A DNA stretch of 37,877 bases, taken from assembly GCF_014359905.1 (NCBI RefSeq), contig NZ_JACIYP010000048.1:1-37877 (forward strand), written 5' to 3'. Each line of letters starts with the position of its first letter. Within the stretch, counting starts at the first letter, position 1. The notes below the pieces were generated by a model. That model was not told where the DNA came from and did not search any database. It worked only from the letters and a program-made list of their open reading frames with translations. The stretch is from Hoeflea sp. Lineage in GTDB: Bacteria; Pseudomonadota; Alphaproteobacteria; Rhizobiales; Rhizobiaceae. A program made the position numbers and the translations under genes. Shown piece after piece: positions 11,029 through 21,668 of this stretch.

Positions 11029-11913
11029 ATGACAACGACCATCGACCTTGGCGGCACATTCACACTTCCCGGCACAGGCATCACCCTGAACCGCGTCGGA
11101 TACGGCGCCATGCAACTTGCCGGACCGCATGTCTTTGGCCCGCCAAAGGATCACGACGCAGCACTTGCGGTCTTGCGCGCGGCGGTCGAGGCCGGCGTCA
11201 ATCATATCGACACCAGCGACTTTTACGGACCGCACGTCACCAATCGCCTCATCCGCGAGGCGCTGGCGCCCTATCCACAGAACCTTACGCTGGTGACCAA
11301 GATCGGCGCGGTGCGCGGTGACGACGGATCGTGGAACCCGGCAATGTCGGCCGAGGCGCTGGAGCGCGCGGTTCACGACAACCTCGCCAATCTCAGCCTT
11401 GCGCAGATCGATGTCGTCAACCTGCGGATCATGTACGGCTTGGAGCCAACCGAAGGCTCGATCAAAGAGCCGCTCGAGGCGCTGGCGAGGCTCAAACGGG
11501 ACGGGCTCGTCCGGCATATCGGTCTGAGCAATGTCACCGCGACGCAAGTCGCCGAAGGGCGCAGCATTGCCGAGATTGTCTGCGTGCAGAACCTGTACAA
11601 TCTCGCCCATCGCGGCGACGACGCACTGATCGACGCGCTGGCAGCCGACGGCATTGCCTATGTGCCGTTCTTTCCGCTCGGCGGCTTTTCCCCCTTGCAG
11701 TCCGAGGCCCTGTACGACGTTGCGCGTGCGCTTGATGCAACGCCGATGCAAGTCGCGCTTGCGTGGCTTCTGCGCCGCTCGCCGAACATTCTGCTCATCC
11801 CCGGCACGTCATCGGTGGCGCATCTGACCGAAAACCTCGCCGCCGCGTCGCTCAAGTTGTCGGACGAGGCCTATGCGGCGCTCGACGCGATCGGAACCTC
11901 GACCGGTTCGTAA
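11029..11913 (+). CDS. Aldo/keto reductase
   Basis: A 294-residue NADPH-dependent aldo/keto reductase with a TIM-barrel fold. The catalytic Asp and Tyr are visible in HIDTSDFYGPHVTN and the Lys in LVTKIG. The cofactor end shows LIPGTSSVAHLTEN, the usual NADPH phosphate-binding loop. Where most family members carry the catalytic His (strand ending LLHR or similar), this protein reads DVVNLRIMYG, so the His is replaced. The start has AAAGGAGA five to eight bases upstream of the ATG. It is divergent from the LysR gene and probably under its control. A role in aldehyde or ketone detoxification is likely; the substrate is not evident. Confidence 0.93.
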   Translation: MTTTIDLGGTFTLPGTGITLNRVGYGAMQLAGPHVFGPPKDHDAALAVLRAAVEAGVNHIDTSDFYGPHVTNRLIREALAPYPQNLTLVTKIGAVRGDDGSWNPAMSAEALERAVHDNLANLSLAQIDVVNLRIMYGLEPTEGSIKEPLEALARLKRDGLVRHIGLSNVTATQVAEGRSIAEIVCVQNLYNLAHRGDDALIDALAADGIAYVPFFPLGGFSPLQSEALYDVARALDATPMQVALAWLLRRSPNILLIPGTSSVAHLTENLAAASLKLSDEAYAALDAIGTSTGS

Positions 11914-11924
11914 AAGCGGTGCCC

Positions 11925-11972
11925 CCCGACCGCGATGCCCCGCACTGTAAAGCGCGGCTGATCGCGGTCGGG
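11925..11972. terminator. Long intergenic stem-loop
   Basis: CCCGACCGCGAT at 11925-11936 pairs perfectly with ATCGCGGTCGGG at 11961-11972 (12 bp), with further CCGC/GCGG pairing in the loop. It begins 12 bases after the aldo/keto reductase stop and lies between convergent genes. No T-run follows on either strand, so it may act as an RNA 3'-end stabiliser rather than an intrinsic terminator. Confidence 0.5.
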
Positions 11973-12068
11973 ATCGCTCGCATGGGGTCAGGCCTTGTTT
12001 CAGCTGAGCCGGCGGATGCTGCACCTGGTACGCGCCGGCCCTGTCGTCATTGCGAAGGCGCTGCAGGA

Positions 12069-12854
12069 TCAGCCAAGCCCGCCATTGTACCAGTCGTGCA
12101 GCTTGACCTCGGTCGAGCCGCCGGCCTCGCTCAGCATCTGCGCGAATTCCGCGGGGTCCTGGGTGCCGTCGTCGCGGCCGCGATAGTGGTAGGGCACCAC
12201 CATGGCAGGGGCGAATTCGGCCACCGCGTCGGCGGCCTGCTCCGCCGTCATCGTGAACGGCAGGTTCATGCAGACGAAGGCGAGATCGATGTTCTCGAGC
12301 GCCCGCATTTCCGGCGTGCCCTCGGTGTCGCCCGAGATATAGATGCGGCTGCCGTCGATGGTCAGCACGAAGCCGAGGTCGCCGCGCTCCTTCGGATGGA
12401 AGTCGAGCCGGCCCTCGGTGATGTTGTAGGCCGGGATGGCCGCGATCTCGATGCCGGCCATCGTCGTGCTGCCGCCCGGAGCGATTGTTTCGGTGCGCGC
12501 CTTGAGGTCCTCGGGCATCATCCCGCTGACATCGGCATTGGTCAGGATCGGCGTCTCGGCCAGGCTCGCGAGAAGATCGGCATTGTAGTGGTCGCCATGG
12601 CGGTGGGTGACCAGGATCAGGTCAGGCTCGGCCATGCCCTCATAGAGCGATGGCTCGCCGACCGGGTCGACATAGATCGTTCCCGCCGGCGTCTCCATGA
12701 CGAAGGAGGCGTGCTCGACCGGATGAATCGTGATCTTGCCGTCCATCAGCGTGAGGCTCGCGCCATGCGCGGCCGCGAAGCCGAGCGACGGCAGCACCGT
12801 GACGGCCCCCACGGCTGCAGCACTGCCGATGATGAATTTGCGTCTGGTGGTCAT
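12069..12854 (-). CDS. Tat-exported metallo-beta-lactamase-fold hydrolase, UlaG-like
   Basis: A 261-residue MBL-fold metal-dependent hydrolase. The N-terminus MTTRRKFIIGSAAAVG ending in LGFAAA is a twin-arginine signal, so the protein is folded with metal in the cytoplasm and exported to the periplasm. The metal motif HRHGDHYNADLL is intact; further ligands fit YISGDTEG (Asp) and VPYHYRG (His). The sequence order resembles the UlaG-like, L-ascorbate-6-P lactonase-related branch (PF13483) more than true beta-lactamases. I chose the start at 12854 because AGGGAGAA lies just upstream and the Tat motif begins at once. It is probably expressed alone. The substrate is unknown. Confidence 0.85.
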   Translation of the reverse strand: MTTRRKFIIGSAAAVGAVTVLPSLGFAAAHGASLTLMDGKITIHPVEHASFVMETPAGTIYVDPVGEPSLYEGMAEPDLILVTHRHGDHYNADLLASLAETPILTNADVSGMMPEDLKARTETIAPGGSTTMAGIEIAAIPAYNITEGRLDFHPKERGDLGFVLTIDGSRIYISGDTEGTPEMRALENIDLAFVCMNLPFTMTAEQAADAVAEFAPAMVVPYHYRGRDDGTQDPAEFAQMLSEAGGSTEVKLHDWYNGGLG

Positions 12855-12967
12855 GACATTCTCCCTTTGCGTCACTGTTGCTGGTTGGTTCCCATCCCTG
12901 CAGATGCGTCACGACCGGGAAATTTCAAGACGGGTGGAGGTAAGGGGCAGACGGACGGGGCTCCGGC

Positions 12968-13654
12968 TCACCGCAGGATACGGAACCAGCGCGCCAGATT
13001 GAGCAGGCTCGCAAACGCGGCAGCAACATAGGTGAAGGCCGCGGCCTTGAGCACGCTGCTTGCGCCGGCGAGGTCGTCGTCGCTCAGATAGCCGCCCTCG
13101 CGCAGGATCGGCAGCGCCTTGTTGAAGCTCGCGTCATACTCGACCGGCAGCGTGACCAGATGCACCAGGATACGGACGGACAGCAGGCCGATGCCGATCA
13201 CCCCGAGCGCCAGCATCGCGGCCGGCGCGCGCAAGGCGATGGCGAGCACGGGGGCGGCGATGAAGAACACCGAGGCGATGCGGTCGGTCGCCATGGCGAC
13301 GCCGACCAGTTTCTGCCTCAGCGCCAGCCCGCGCTCGCCGCGATGATGCTGCAGCGCGTGCCCGACCTCGTGGGCGGCGACCGCCACGGCGGTGAGGCTG
13401 GCCCCATCGAAATTGGCCTTCGACAGGCGCACCGTGCGGCTTTCGGGATCGTAGTGATCGCCGGCCTCGGTGGCCTCGACGCCGACGCCGTCGAGCTGCA
13501 GTTGGTCAACCAGATGCTGCGCCATCTCGCCGCCGGTGCCGGGAAAGTCCGGCCGGTCGGCGCCGTGGCGGCGCATGACGTGGCCGATCCAGAATTGCGG
13601 CGCATAGATGGCCGCCAGCACGGCCACGAGCACGATGATGCCGAGGAATGCCAT
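12968..13654 (-). CDS. Zinc metallopeptidase, YugP family
   Basis: A 228-residue membrane-bound neutral zinc peptidase (PF04298). An N-terminal membrane helix (LGIIVLVAVLAAIYAP) precedes the catalytic HEVGHALQHH motif, with an Asp-rich stretch before it (DHYDPESRTVRLS, the family signature YDPxxRxVRLS). Two or three hydrophobic segments follow (IASVFFIAAPVLAIAL and MLALGVIGIGLLSV, then AFTYVAAAFASLL). The family sequence VTLPVEYDASFNKALPIL is present. Length matches the family (about 225). Active-site topology suggests a membrane-proximal, probably cytoplasmic, protease of unknown targets. It stands alone between the MBL hydrolase and the divergent ggt gene. Confidence 0.92.
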   Translation of the reverse strand: MAFLGIIVLVAVLAAIYAPQFWIGHVMRRHGADRPDFPGTGGEMAQHLVDQLQLDGVGVEATEAGDHYDPESRTVRLSKANFDGASLTAVAVAAHEVGHALQHHRGERGLALRQKLVGVAMATDRIASVFFIAAPVLAIALRAPAAMLALGVIGIGLLSVRILVHLVTLPVEYDASFNKALPILREGGYLSDDDLAGASSVLKAAAFTYVAAAFASLLNLARWFRILR

Positions 13655-13882
13655 GTCAGTTATTGAGACTGCGGGTTTTGATCATGCACCATAGATAGGG
13701 TGCATGCCTCGCGCGGCAAAGGGGCAGATGGGCGGATGAGCGCCGCGGCAGGGGCAAGGCTGCGCGCGGCCGCGTCGTATGAGGCCCTTTCCGGGTTGAC
13801 GACGCGGCCGATGTGGCTTTCGATGGATCTCGACAGTCGCCAAGGCCTGGCGTCGGAAAACAGACAGTGCCGAAAGGAACTC

Positions 13883-15643
13883 ATGATGACCGCCCTGATG
13901 CCCCCGCCGCTGATCCGCCCGATCGCCGCCTTCGCCGCAGCCGCCGTGATCGCGCTCGCCCCCCTGACGGCACATGCCCAGGAAGCCGCGATCTACAGCT
14001 CGATGGACGCGGTGCATCCGGTCTGGGCGAAATCGGCGATGGTCTCGGTGCAGGAGAAGGTGGCGGCGGAGGTCGGACTCCAGGTGCTCAAGGATGGCGG
14101 CAACGCTGTCGACGCAGGCGTCGCCGTGGCGCTGGCGCTGGCGGTGACCCTGCCGCGGGCCGGAAACCTCGGCGGCGGCGGCTTCATGCTGGTGCATGAT
14201 GCCGAAAGCGGCGAGACGAAAGCCATCGACTACCGCGAGATGGCGCCGTCGAGTGCGAGACGCGACATGTATCTCGACGCCGACGGCAATGCCGACAGCA
14301 ATCTGTCGCGCTTTCATGGCCTGGCCGTCGGCGTGCCCGGCACGGTGGCCGGCATGCAACTGGCGCTCGAGACCTATGGCACGATGACGCTGGCGGAAGC
14401 CGCGGCGCCCGCGATCAGGCTCGCGGAAGACGGCATCGTGGTGACCGCCGATCTCGCCGACAGTCTCAAGGCGCTGGAAAAGCGGCTCAAGGCCTGGCCT
14501 GCTTCGGCCAAGATCTTCTTCAAGGAGGATGGCGGCTTCTACGAGCCCGGCGATCTGTTCAAACAGCCCGATCTGGCGGCGACGCTGAAGAAGATCGCGG
14601 CCGAAGGTCCGGACGGATTCTACAAGGGTGCGGTGGCGGAGGCGATCGCGGCCTCGGTGCTGGAGGCCGGCGGGGCGATGAGTCTCGAAGATCTGGCGAA
14701 CTACAAGGTGGTGCTGCGCGAGCCGGTCAGCGGCACCTATCGCGGCCACGAGATCGTCTCGATGCCGCCGCCAAGCTCCGGCGGCACCCACATCATCCAG
14801 ATCCTCAATGTGTTGGAAGGCTATCCGGTGGGCTTTCTCGGGCACAATTCCTCCGACACGATCCACCTGATGGCGGAAGCGATGAAGCGCGCCTATGCCG
14901 ACCGCTCGGAGTATCTGGGCGATCCGGATTTCGTCGACGTGCCGGTCAAGGCACTCACCTCGAAGGCCTATGCGGCAAAGATCCGCGAGAGCATCAGCCT
15001 CAACCGCGCCACGCCGTCGGCCGCAATCAAGCCGGGCGATCTCGCACCCTACGAGAGCGATCAGACCACGCATTTCTCCGTGGTCGACAAGGACAGCAAC
15101 GCGGTATCGAACACTTACACGCTCAACTTTTCCTATGGCTCGGGCATGACCGCAGCTGGCACCGGCGTGCTGCTCAACAACGAGATGGATGATTTTTCCG
15201 CCAAGCCGGGCGTCCCCAACGCCTATGGCCTGATCGGCGGCGACGCCAATGCGGTCGAGCCCGGCAAGCGGCCGCTGTCCTCGATGAGCCCGACCATCGT
15301 GCTGAAGGACGGCAAGCCGTTCCTGGTCACCGGCAGCCCCGGCGGCTCGCAGATCATCACCACCACGTTGCAGGTGATCTCCAACATGATCGACCACGGC
15401 ATGAACGTGGCCGAGGCCACGAGCGCCGCGCGCATCCACCATCAATGGCTGCCCGACGAGATCCGTGTCGAGGATGGCGGGTTGAGCCGCGACACGGTGG
15501 CAGCCCTTGAAGCCAGGGGCCACAGCATCAAGGTTGGCAGCGTCATGGGCTCGACCCAGTCGATCCATGCCGACCCGGACAAGGGCCTGCTGCTCGGCGC
15601 GTCGGACCCGCGACGGCCAGGCGCTGCGACGGTGGGGTATTGA
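13883..15643 (+). CDS. ggt: Gamma-glutamyltransferase
   Basis: Gamma-glutamyltranspeptidase, which cleaves the gamma-glutamyl bond of glutathione and related peptides in the periplasm and transfers the glutamyl group to water or amino acids. The 586-residue precursor has a signal peptide ending AHAQ/E. Family motifs include GGNAVDAGVA, NLGGGGFML and YRE. The autocatalytic cleavage site is TTHFSVVDK with the nucleophile at T395, giving large and small subunits, and the glutamate-binding GSPGGSQI loop is present. The ATG at 13883 has AAAGGA four bases before it; an in-frame ATG directly follows. The frame is open further upstream to 13700, but that part codes for no signal peptide. It converges with the SGNH gene, 22 bases between stops. 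Confidence 0.96.
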   Translation: MMTALMPPPLIRPIAAFAAAAVIALAPLTAHAQEAAIYSSMDAVHPVWAKSAMVSVQEKVAAEVGLQVLKDGGNAVDAGVAVALALAVTLPRAGNLGGGGFMLVHDAESGETKAIDYREMAPSSARRDMYLDADGNADSNLSRFHGLAVGVPGTVAGMQLALETYGTMTLAEAAAPAIRLAEDGIVVTADLADSLKALEKRLKAWPASAKIFFKEDGGFYEPGDLFKQPDLAATLKKIAAEGPDGFYKGAVAEAIAASVLEAGGAMSLEDLANYKVVLREPVSGTYRGHEIVSMPPPSSGGTHIIQILNVLEGYPVGFLGHNSSDTIHLMAEAMKRAYADRSEYLGDPDFVDVPVKALTSKAYAAKIRESISLNRATPSAAIKPGDLAPYESDQTTHFSVVDKDSNAVSNTYTLNFSYGSGMTAAGTGVLLNNEMDDFSAKPGVPNAYGLIGGDANAVEPGKRPLSSMSPTIVLKDGKPFLVTGSPGGSQIITTTLQVISNMIDHGMNVAEATSAARIHHQWLPDEIRVEDGGLSRDTVAALEARGHSIKVGSVMGSTQSIHADPDKGLLLGASDPRRPGAATVGY

Positions 15644-15665
15644 GGCCGTCGAGCGCGCGCAGGCG

Positions 15666-16367
15666 TCATGTCACCCGGTTTTGCCCGAACAAGCGCAACA
15701 GGCCGTGTTTGAGCCTTGACCTCACGGTCCGATGTTTCTGGAGCCGGTCAGGCTGCCTTTGATAAGAAGGATCGTGCCGCACGGCAAAGGACGTGATCCG
15801 CGCAAGGTGGCTGGCGAGAAATCCCGTGGCCCGCGGCTCGAAATGAACATTGCCGTCATGAGATCCCTCGGCAAGGCACCGGTCCACAAGCGACGCGGAC
15901 TCCCGGTAATCCAGGAAAGCGATCTCATGCTCGCTGCACTTGCCGGCCAGACTCGCGTTGAAACGGTCTCGCAGGTCTTTCTGTTCCACTGTGTCCGCAT
16001 AGGGGGTTACGGGCGGAACGCACAGGACGACAGGAATTCCCGAACGGCCAAAATATTTCTGGATTGCGGCGACATAGCGCTCCGCCAGATCCTCCATGAC
16101 TTGGTGCGTGGGAACCGAATTTTTCTCGGCGATCCCGGGGACATGGACCCGGCAGTCTATTTCGCCAAAAGACAGCAGGACATGGTCATATTCGCGGAGA
16201 CCATGTTTGGCGATCCGGCTGAAGCCCCAACGCGGGACCAGCAGCGACTCGATTCCGTCACGCCCGATCCTGTGCATGGTGACCGGACCGACCCAATAGA
16301 TATCGATAGAAGGATAGGCCGCGAACAAGGCCTCCGCATGGCTGTCGCCAAAGACTGCTATGCGCAT
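15666..16367 (-). CDS. SGNH-hydrolase-like protein
   Basis: A 233-residue protein with an SGNH/GDSL-type outline. Block I is MRIAVFGDSHAEALF (nucleophile S9), a block like GxND is LLSFGEIDCRVHV, and the C-terminal block V is DGNVHFEPRAT, with Asp and His three residues apart. Proteins of this outline occur next to surface polysaccharide genes in many proteobacteria and may remove or add acyl groups, which is family knowledge rather than a reading of this locus. No signal peptide is visible, so it is cytoplasmic. GGGGA lies seven bases before the ATG. Two basic stretches end the protein (RLQKHRTVRSRLKHG). It is not clearly part of an operon. Confidence 0.75.
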   Translation of the reverse strand: MRIAVFGDSHAEALFAAYPSIDIYWVGPVTMHRIGRDGIESLLVPRWGFSRIAKHGLREYDHVLLSFGEIDCRVHVPGIAEKNSVPTHQVMEDLAERYVAAIQKYFGRSGIPVVLCVPPVTPYADTVEQKDLRDRFNASLAGKCSEHEIAFLDYRESASLVDRCLAEGSHDGNVHFEPRATGFLASHLARITSFAVRHDPSYQRQPDRLQKHRTVRSRLKHGLLRLFGQNRVT

Positions 16368-16617
16368 TCCGCAGTCCCCAGCTTAGCCATTCCCTCACAG
16401 CATGCCGGGCCTCCCGGTCAAGTCTCGCTGTCCGCCTGTCATGGCCTCGTCTGGCATTTATAAAGTGCAGCCTCGAGTATACTGAACCGGGTGTCCTCGC
16501 AATGGCCGCCGTCATGTCCGCCGGTCCCGACCCCAACAGCGCCCTCGCCTCTTGACGCGACGCCCCAAATATCAGCAGTGATTTGCACATCGCATCCCGC
16601 CCCGGAATCGCTTGCCT

Positions 16618-16971
16618 ATGACCCTCTCGCCCTTCGCCATCAAATGGCTGCCGGTCCTGCTGCTGGCCGTCTCCAACATCTTCATGACGCTCGCCTGGTA
16701 CGGCCATCTCAAGTTCAAGTCGACGCCGCTGCTGATCGTCATCGCGGTGTCGTGGGGCATCGCCTTTTTCGAATATTGCCTGGCCGTGCCCGCCAACCGC
16801 ATCGGCCATGCGGTCTGGTCGGCGGCCGAGCTCAAGACCATGCAGGAGGTGATCACGCTGATCGTCTTCGCCGGCTTCTCGGTGGTCGTGCTCAAGGAGC
16901 CGCTCGGCTGGAACCACCTCGGCGGCTTCACGCTGATCGCCGCGGGTGCGGCGCTGATCTTCAGGGGATAG
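16618..16971 (+). CDS. DMT-family membrane protein (DUF486)
   Basis: A 117-residue integral membrane protein of four hydrophobic segments, about 8-27, 37-57, 75-95 and 97-115, matching the DUF486 family (PF04342). Family sequence marks include NIFMTLAWYGHLKF, FFEYCLAVPANRIG and the ending LGGFTLIAAGAALIFRG. DUF486 proteins are half-sized relatives of drug/metabolite transporters and probably work as dimers; the substrate is unknown. I took ATG at 16618; a TTG two codons earlier is a possible alternative. It converges on the P-type ATPase gene, with a long stem-loop between them. Confidence 0.9.
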   Translation: MTLSPFAIKWLPVLLLAVSNIFMTLAWYGHLKFKSTPLLIVIAVSWGIAFFEYCLAVPANRIGHAVWSAAELKTMQEVITLIVFAGFSVVVLKEPLGWNHLGGFTLIAAGAALIFRG

Positions 16972-16994
16972 GGGCAAGCCGTGGACGCAGGCAG

Positions 16995-17059
16995 GGGCGG
17001 TTCGCTTTTCCCTTGAGCGCCGCTGTGCACCGCCATATTCGCTGAAAAGCGAACCGTCC
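16995..17059. repeat. Long stem-loop between convergent genes
   Basis: CGGTTCGCTTTTC at 16998-17010 is the exact inverse of GAAAAGCGAACCG at 17044-17056, and three more pairs (one G-U) extend it to 16995 and 17059. The loop is 33 bases. It fills most of the gap between the DUF486 gene and the end of the P-type ATPase gene. It may protect or end both transcripts, or be a dispersed palindromic element; there is no T-run. Confidence 0.55.
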
Positions 17060-17065
17060 GCGAAC

Positions 17066-19807
<2,742 letters not shown>

Positions 19808-19953
19808 GCCGACTCACTCCCGGGGTTTGAAACGTGAGCGCTCCGCACCCAACATTCAGGGTCAGTCTGCGCAATTGCGCAAGGTCCGATTGACGCTTCC
19901 CGCCAAAAGGCCGGTCCAAATGCCGATCGCGGACCCCGGTGGGGGAGCCTGCC

Positions 19954-20454
19954 CTACGGCTTGCCGTTTTCCCAGACAACTTCCTGGCCGTAGAGCGGCA
20001 CCGTGGACAACGCCATCTTGGCGGAGCCGTCCTGCACCTGCTGGGAATTGATCAGGTAGACGAGCGTATCGTTAATCCTGTCGTAGATCCGGTTGACCAC
20101 CAGCGACTTCCAGATCAGCGAGCGCGATTCCTTGAACACCACCTCGCCATTCTCATCCAGATCGATGTCGCCGATGCTGATCGGGCCGGTCTGGCGGCAG
20201 GCGATCGAGGCGTTGGAGGGGTCCTCGAACCAGTTGCCCTTCTGCAGCCTGTCGATGATGCCGCGGTCGAAATAGGCGACATGGCAGGTCACGCCCTTGA
20301 CCTTGGGATCGCTGACCGCGTCGATCAGGATGTCATTGCCGAGCCAGTCGACGCCGACCTCGCCGATCTGGTCGGCCGCCGCCGGCGCGGCCAGACAGGA
20401 CATGGCCACGAGGCCGGCAGAGAGAGCGGTTAGGAAGCGGGGGCGGATGGTCAT
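19954..20454 (-). CDS. creA: CreA family protein, exported
   Basis: A 166-residue protein of the CreA family (PF05981). The signal peptide MTIRPRFLTALSAGLVAMSCLAAPAAAD ends in an AxA-type cleavage site, so it is periplasmic or, because of the Cys in SCLA, just possibly a lipoprotein. The mature part carries the family sequence QIGEVGVDWLGNDILIDAVSDPKVKGVTCHV, plus the conserved cysteines of GVTCHVAYF and ASIACRQTG, likely disulfide-bonded. The biochemical role of CreA is not known; the name comes from the E. coli creABCD locus, and no creBCD genes are here. AAGGAGA precedes the start at 20454 by six bases. Confidence 0.9.
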   Translation of the reverse strand: MTIRPRFLTALSAGLVAMSCLAAPAAADQIGEVGVDWLGNDILIDAVSDPKVKGVTCHVAYFDRGIIDRLQKGNWFEDPSNASIACRQTGPISIGDIDLDENGEVVFKESRSLIWKSLVVNRIYDRINDTLVYLINSQQVQDGSAKMALSTVPLYGQEVVWENGKP

Positions 20455-20671
20455 GAAGTGTCTCCTTGCGGGGTCAACGCGGCAGCGGATGGGGTGTTCC
20501 GGCGCGGCCAGTGTTATTCCGATGCCAAGGATATGGACCTTGACGATGACAATTGAAAGGACATGGATCAATCCCAGCCCGGCCCGGTTTGCGCGGGCGT
20601 GATTTTTCCGCCTGCTGTGCACGAACCGCTTGCCGCTTGGCATCGCGTGCGCCGCGCGCTAGATAGGGATC

Positions 20672-20845
20672 ATGATGATCGCACACGCGCCTCACCGCCG
20701 CTCGACCCTGCGAAGGCAGGCTCCCTTCGCCCTGGGCCTGATCGCCGCGGCGATGCTGGCGGGGCTGGTGTTTGCCGCATGGCAGGCAAACGGTCCGGCG
20801 CTTCTCTACGGGCTTGCCGCCAATGGCCTGGCCTGGTGCCTCTGA
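20672..20845 (+). CDS. Small single-span membrane protein
   Basis: A possible 57-residue protein, MMIAHAPHRR at the start and NGLAWCL at the end. A basic N-terminus (HRRSTLRRQ) precedes one hydrophobic segment, about 19-36 (FALGLIAAAMLAGLVFAAW), which predicts a cytoplasmic N-terminus. It ends 75 bases before the SCO gene on the same strand and could be co-transcribed with it. A GGGA lies just before the ATG. A second in-frame ATG follows directly. The product is not recognised; the composition is too hydrophobic and orderly to dismiss as a shadow frame, yet there is no independent proof. Confidence 0.5.
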   Translation: MMIAHAPHRRSTLRRQAPFALGLIAAAMLAGLVFAAWQANGPALLYGLAANGLAWCL

Positions 20846-20920
20846 CACTGTAACGCAAATTCTTGGGTCCTTGCGCGCCACCGGAACCGGTCGCGCCGAG
20901 CGGCCAAGCTGGAGACTACG

Positions 20921-21520
20921 ATGAAAGCCATTCGCCTTGTCCTCTGGGTCCTGATCGCGGCGCTTGCCGTCACGCTCGGCTGGCTCACCTATGAATGGCA
21001 GGTGAGCGAGAGCCGGATCGCCGACAAGCCCTATGGCGTGCCGTTCGAGCTAGTCGACCAATCCGGCAGCCCGATCACCGAAGCCGCGTTCCGCGGCCGG
21101 CCGACGGCGCTGTTCTTCGGCTTTACCCATTGCCCGGAAATCTGCCCGACGACGCTCTACGAGCTTGATGACTGGCTCAAGCAGGCCGATCCCGAGGGCG
21201 GCAGGATCGGCGCCTATTTCATCACCGTGGATCCCGAACGCGACACGCCGGAGCTGATGGGGTCCTATGTGGCAGGCGTCAGCGACCGGATCATCGGCAT
21301 TTCCGGAGATCCGGAAAAGATCGAGGACGTGGTCAAGGGGTTCAACATCTACGCAAAGAAAGTGCCGACGGATTCAGGCGCTCCCGAGGGCGACTACACC
21401 ATGGACCACACCGCATCGGTGTTTCTGCTCGACGCCCAGGGCCGCTTCAAGGGCACCATCGCCTGGGGCGAGAATCCCGAGACGGCAGTGACCAAACTCG
21501 AGAACCTGCTCAAGGGCTGA
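20921..21520 (+). CDS. SCO1/SenC family copper chaperone
   Basis: A 199-residue thioredoxin-fold protein anchored by one N-terminal membrane helix (LVLWVLIAALAVTLGWLTY), with the soluble part in the periplasm. The copper-binding motif CPEICPTT gives C71 and C75, and the third ligand is H163 in MDHTAS. The family sequences FFGFTHCPEICP and FITVDPERDTPE are intact, and length matches. SCO proteins deliver copper to the CuA site of cytochrome c oxidase or reduce its cysteines; no oxidase genes lie in this window. TGGAGA sits six bases before the ATG. The 57-aa membrane peptide is immediately upstream. Confidence 0.95.
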   Translation: MKAIRLVLWVLIAALAVTLGWLTYEWQVSESRIADKPYGVPFELVDQSGSPITEAAFRGRPTALFFGFTHCPEICPTTLYELDDWLKQADPEGGRIGAYFITVDPERDTPELMGSYVAGVSDRIIGISGDPEKIEDVVKGFNIYAKKVPTDSGAPEGDYTMDHTASVFLLDAQGRFKGTIAWGENPETAVTKLENLLKG

Positions 21521-21668
21521 GCCGGCCTCCGGAACCTTCGCGGCCCAAGACCGTTTTCCCGCGGCATATCCCGCCCTGCCCCATATATCCGCCTGGCACC
21601 TCGATTGATGCGAGGCGGGAAACATGCTTCAGCTAATAATGTGACACGCGCCACGACAGGGGACTGGC

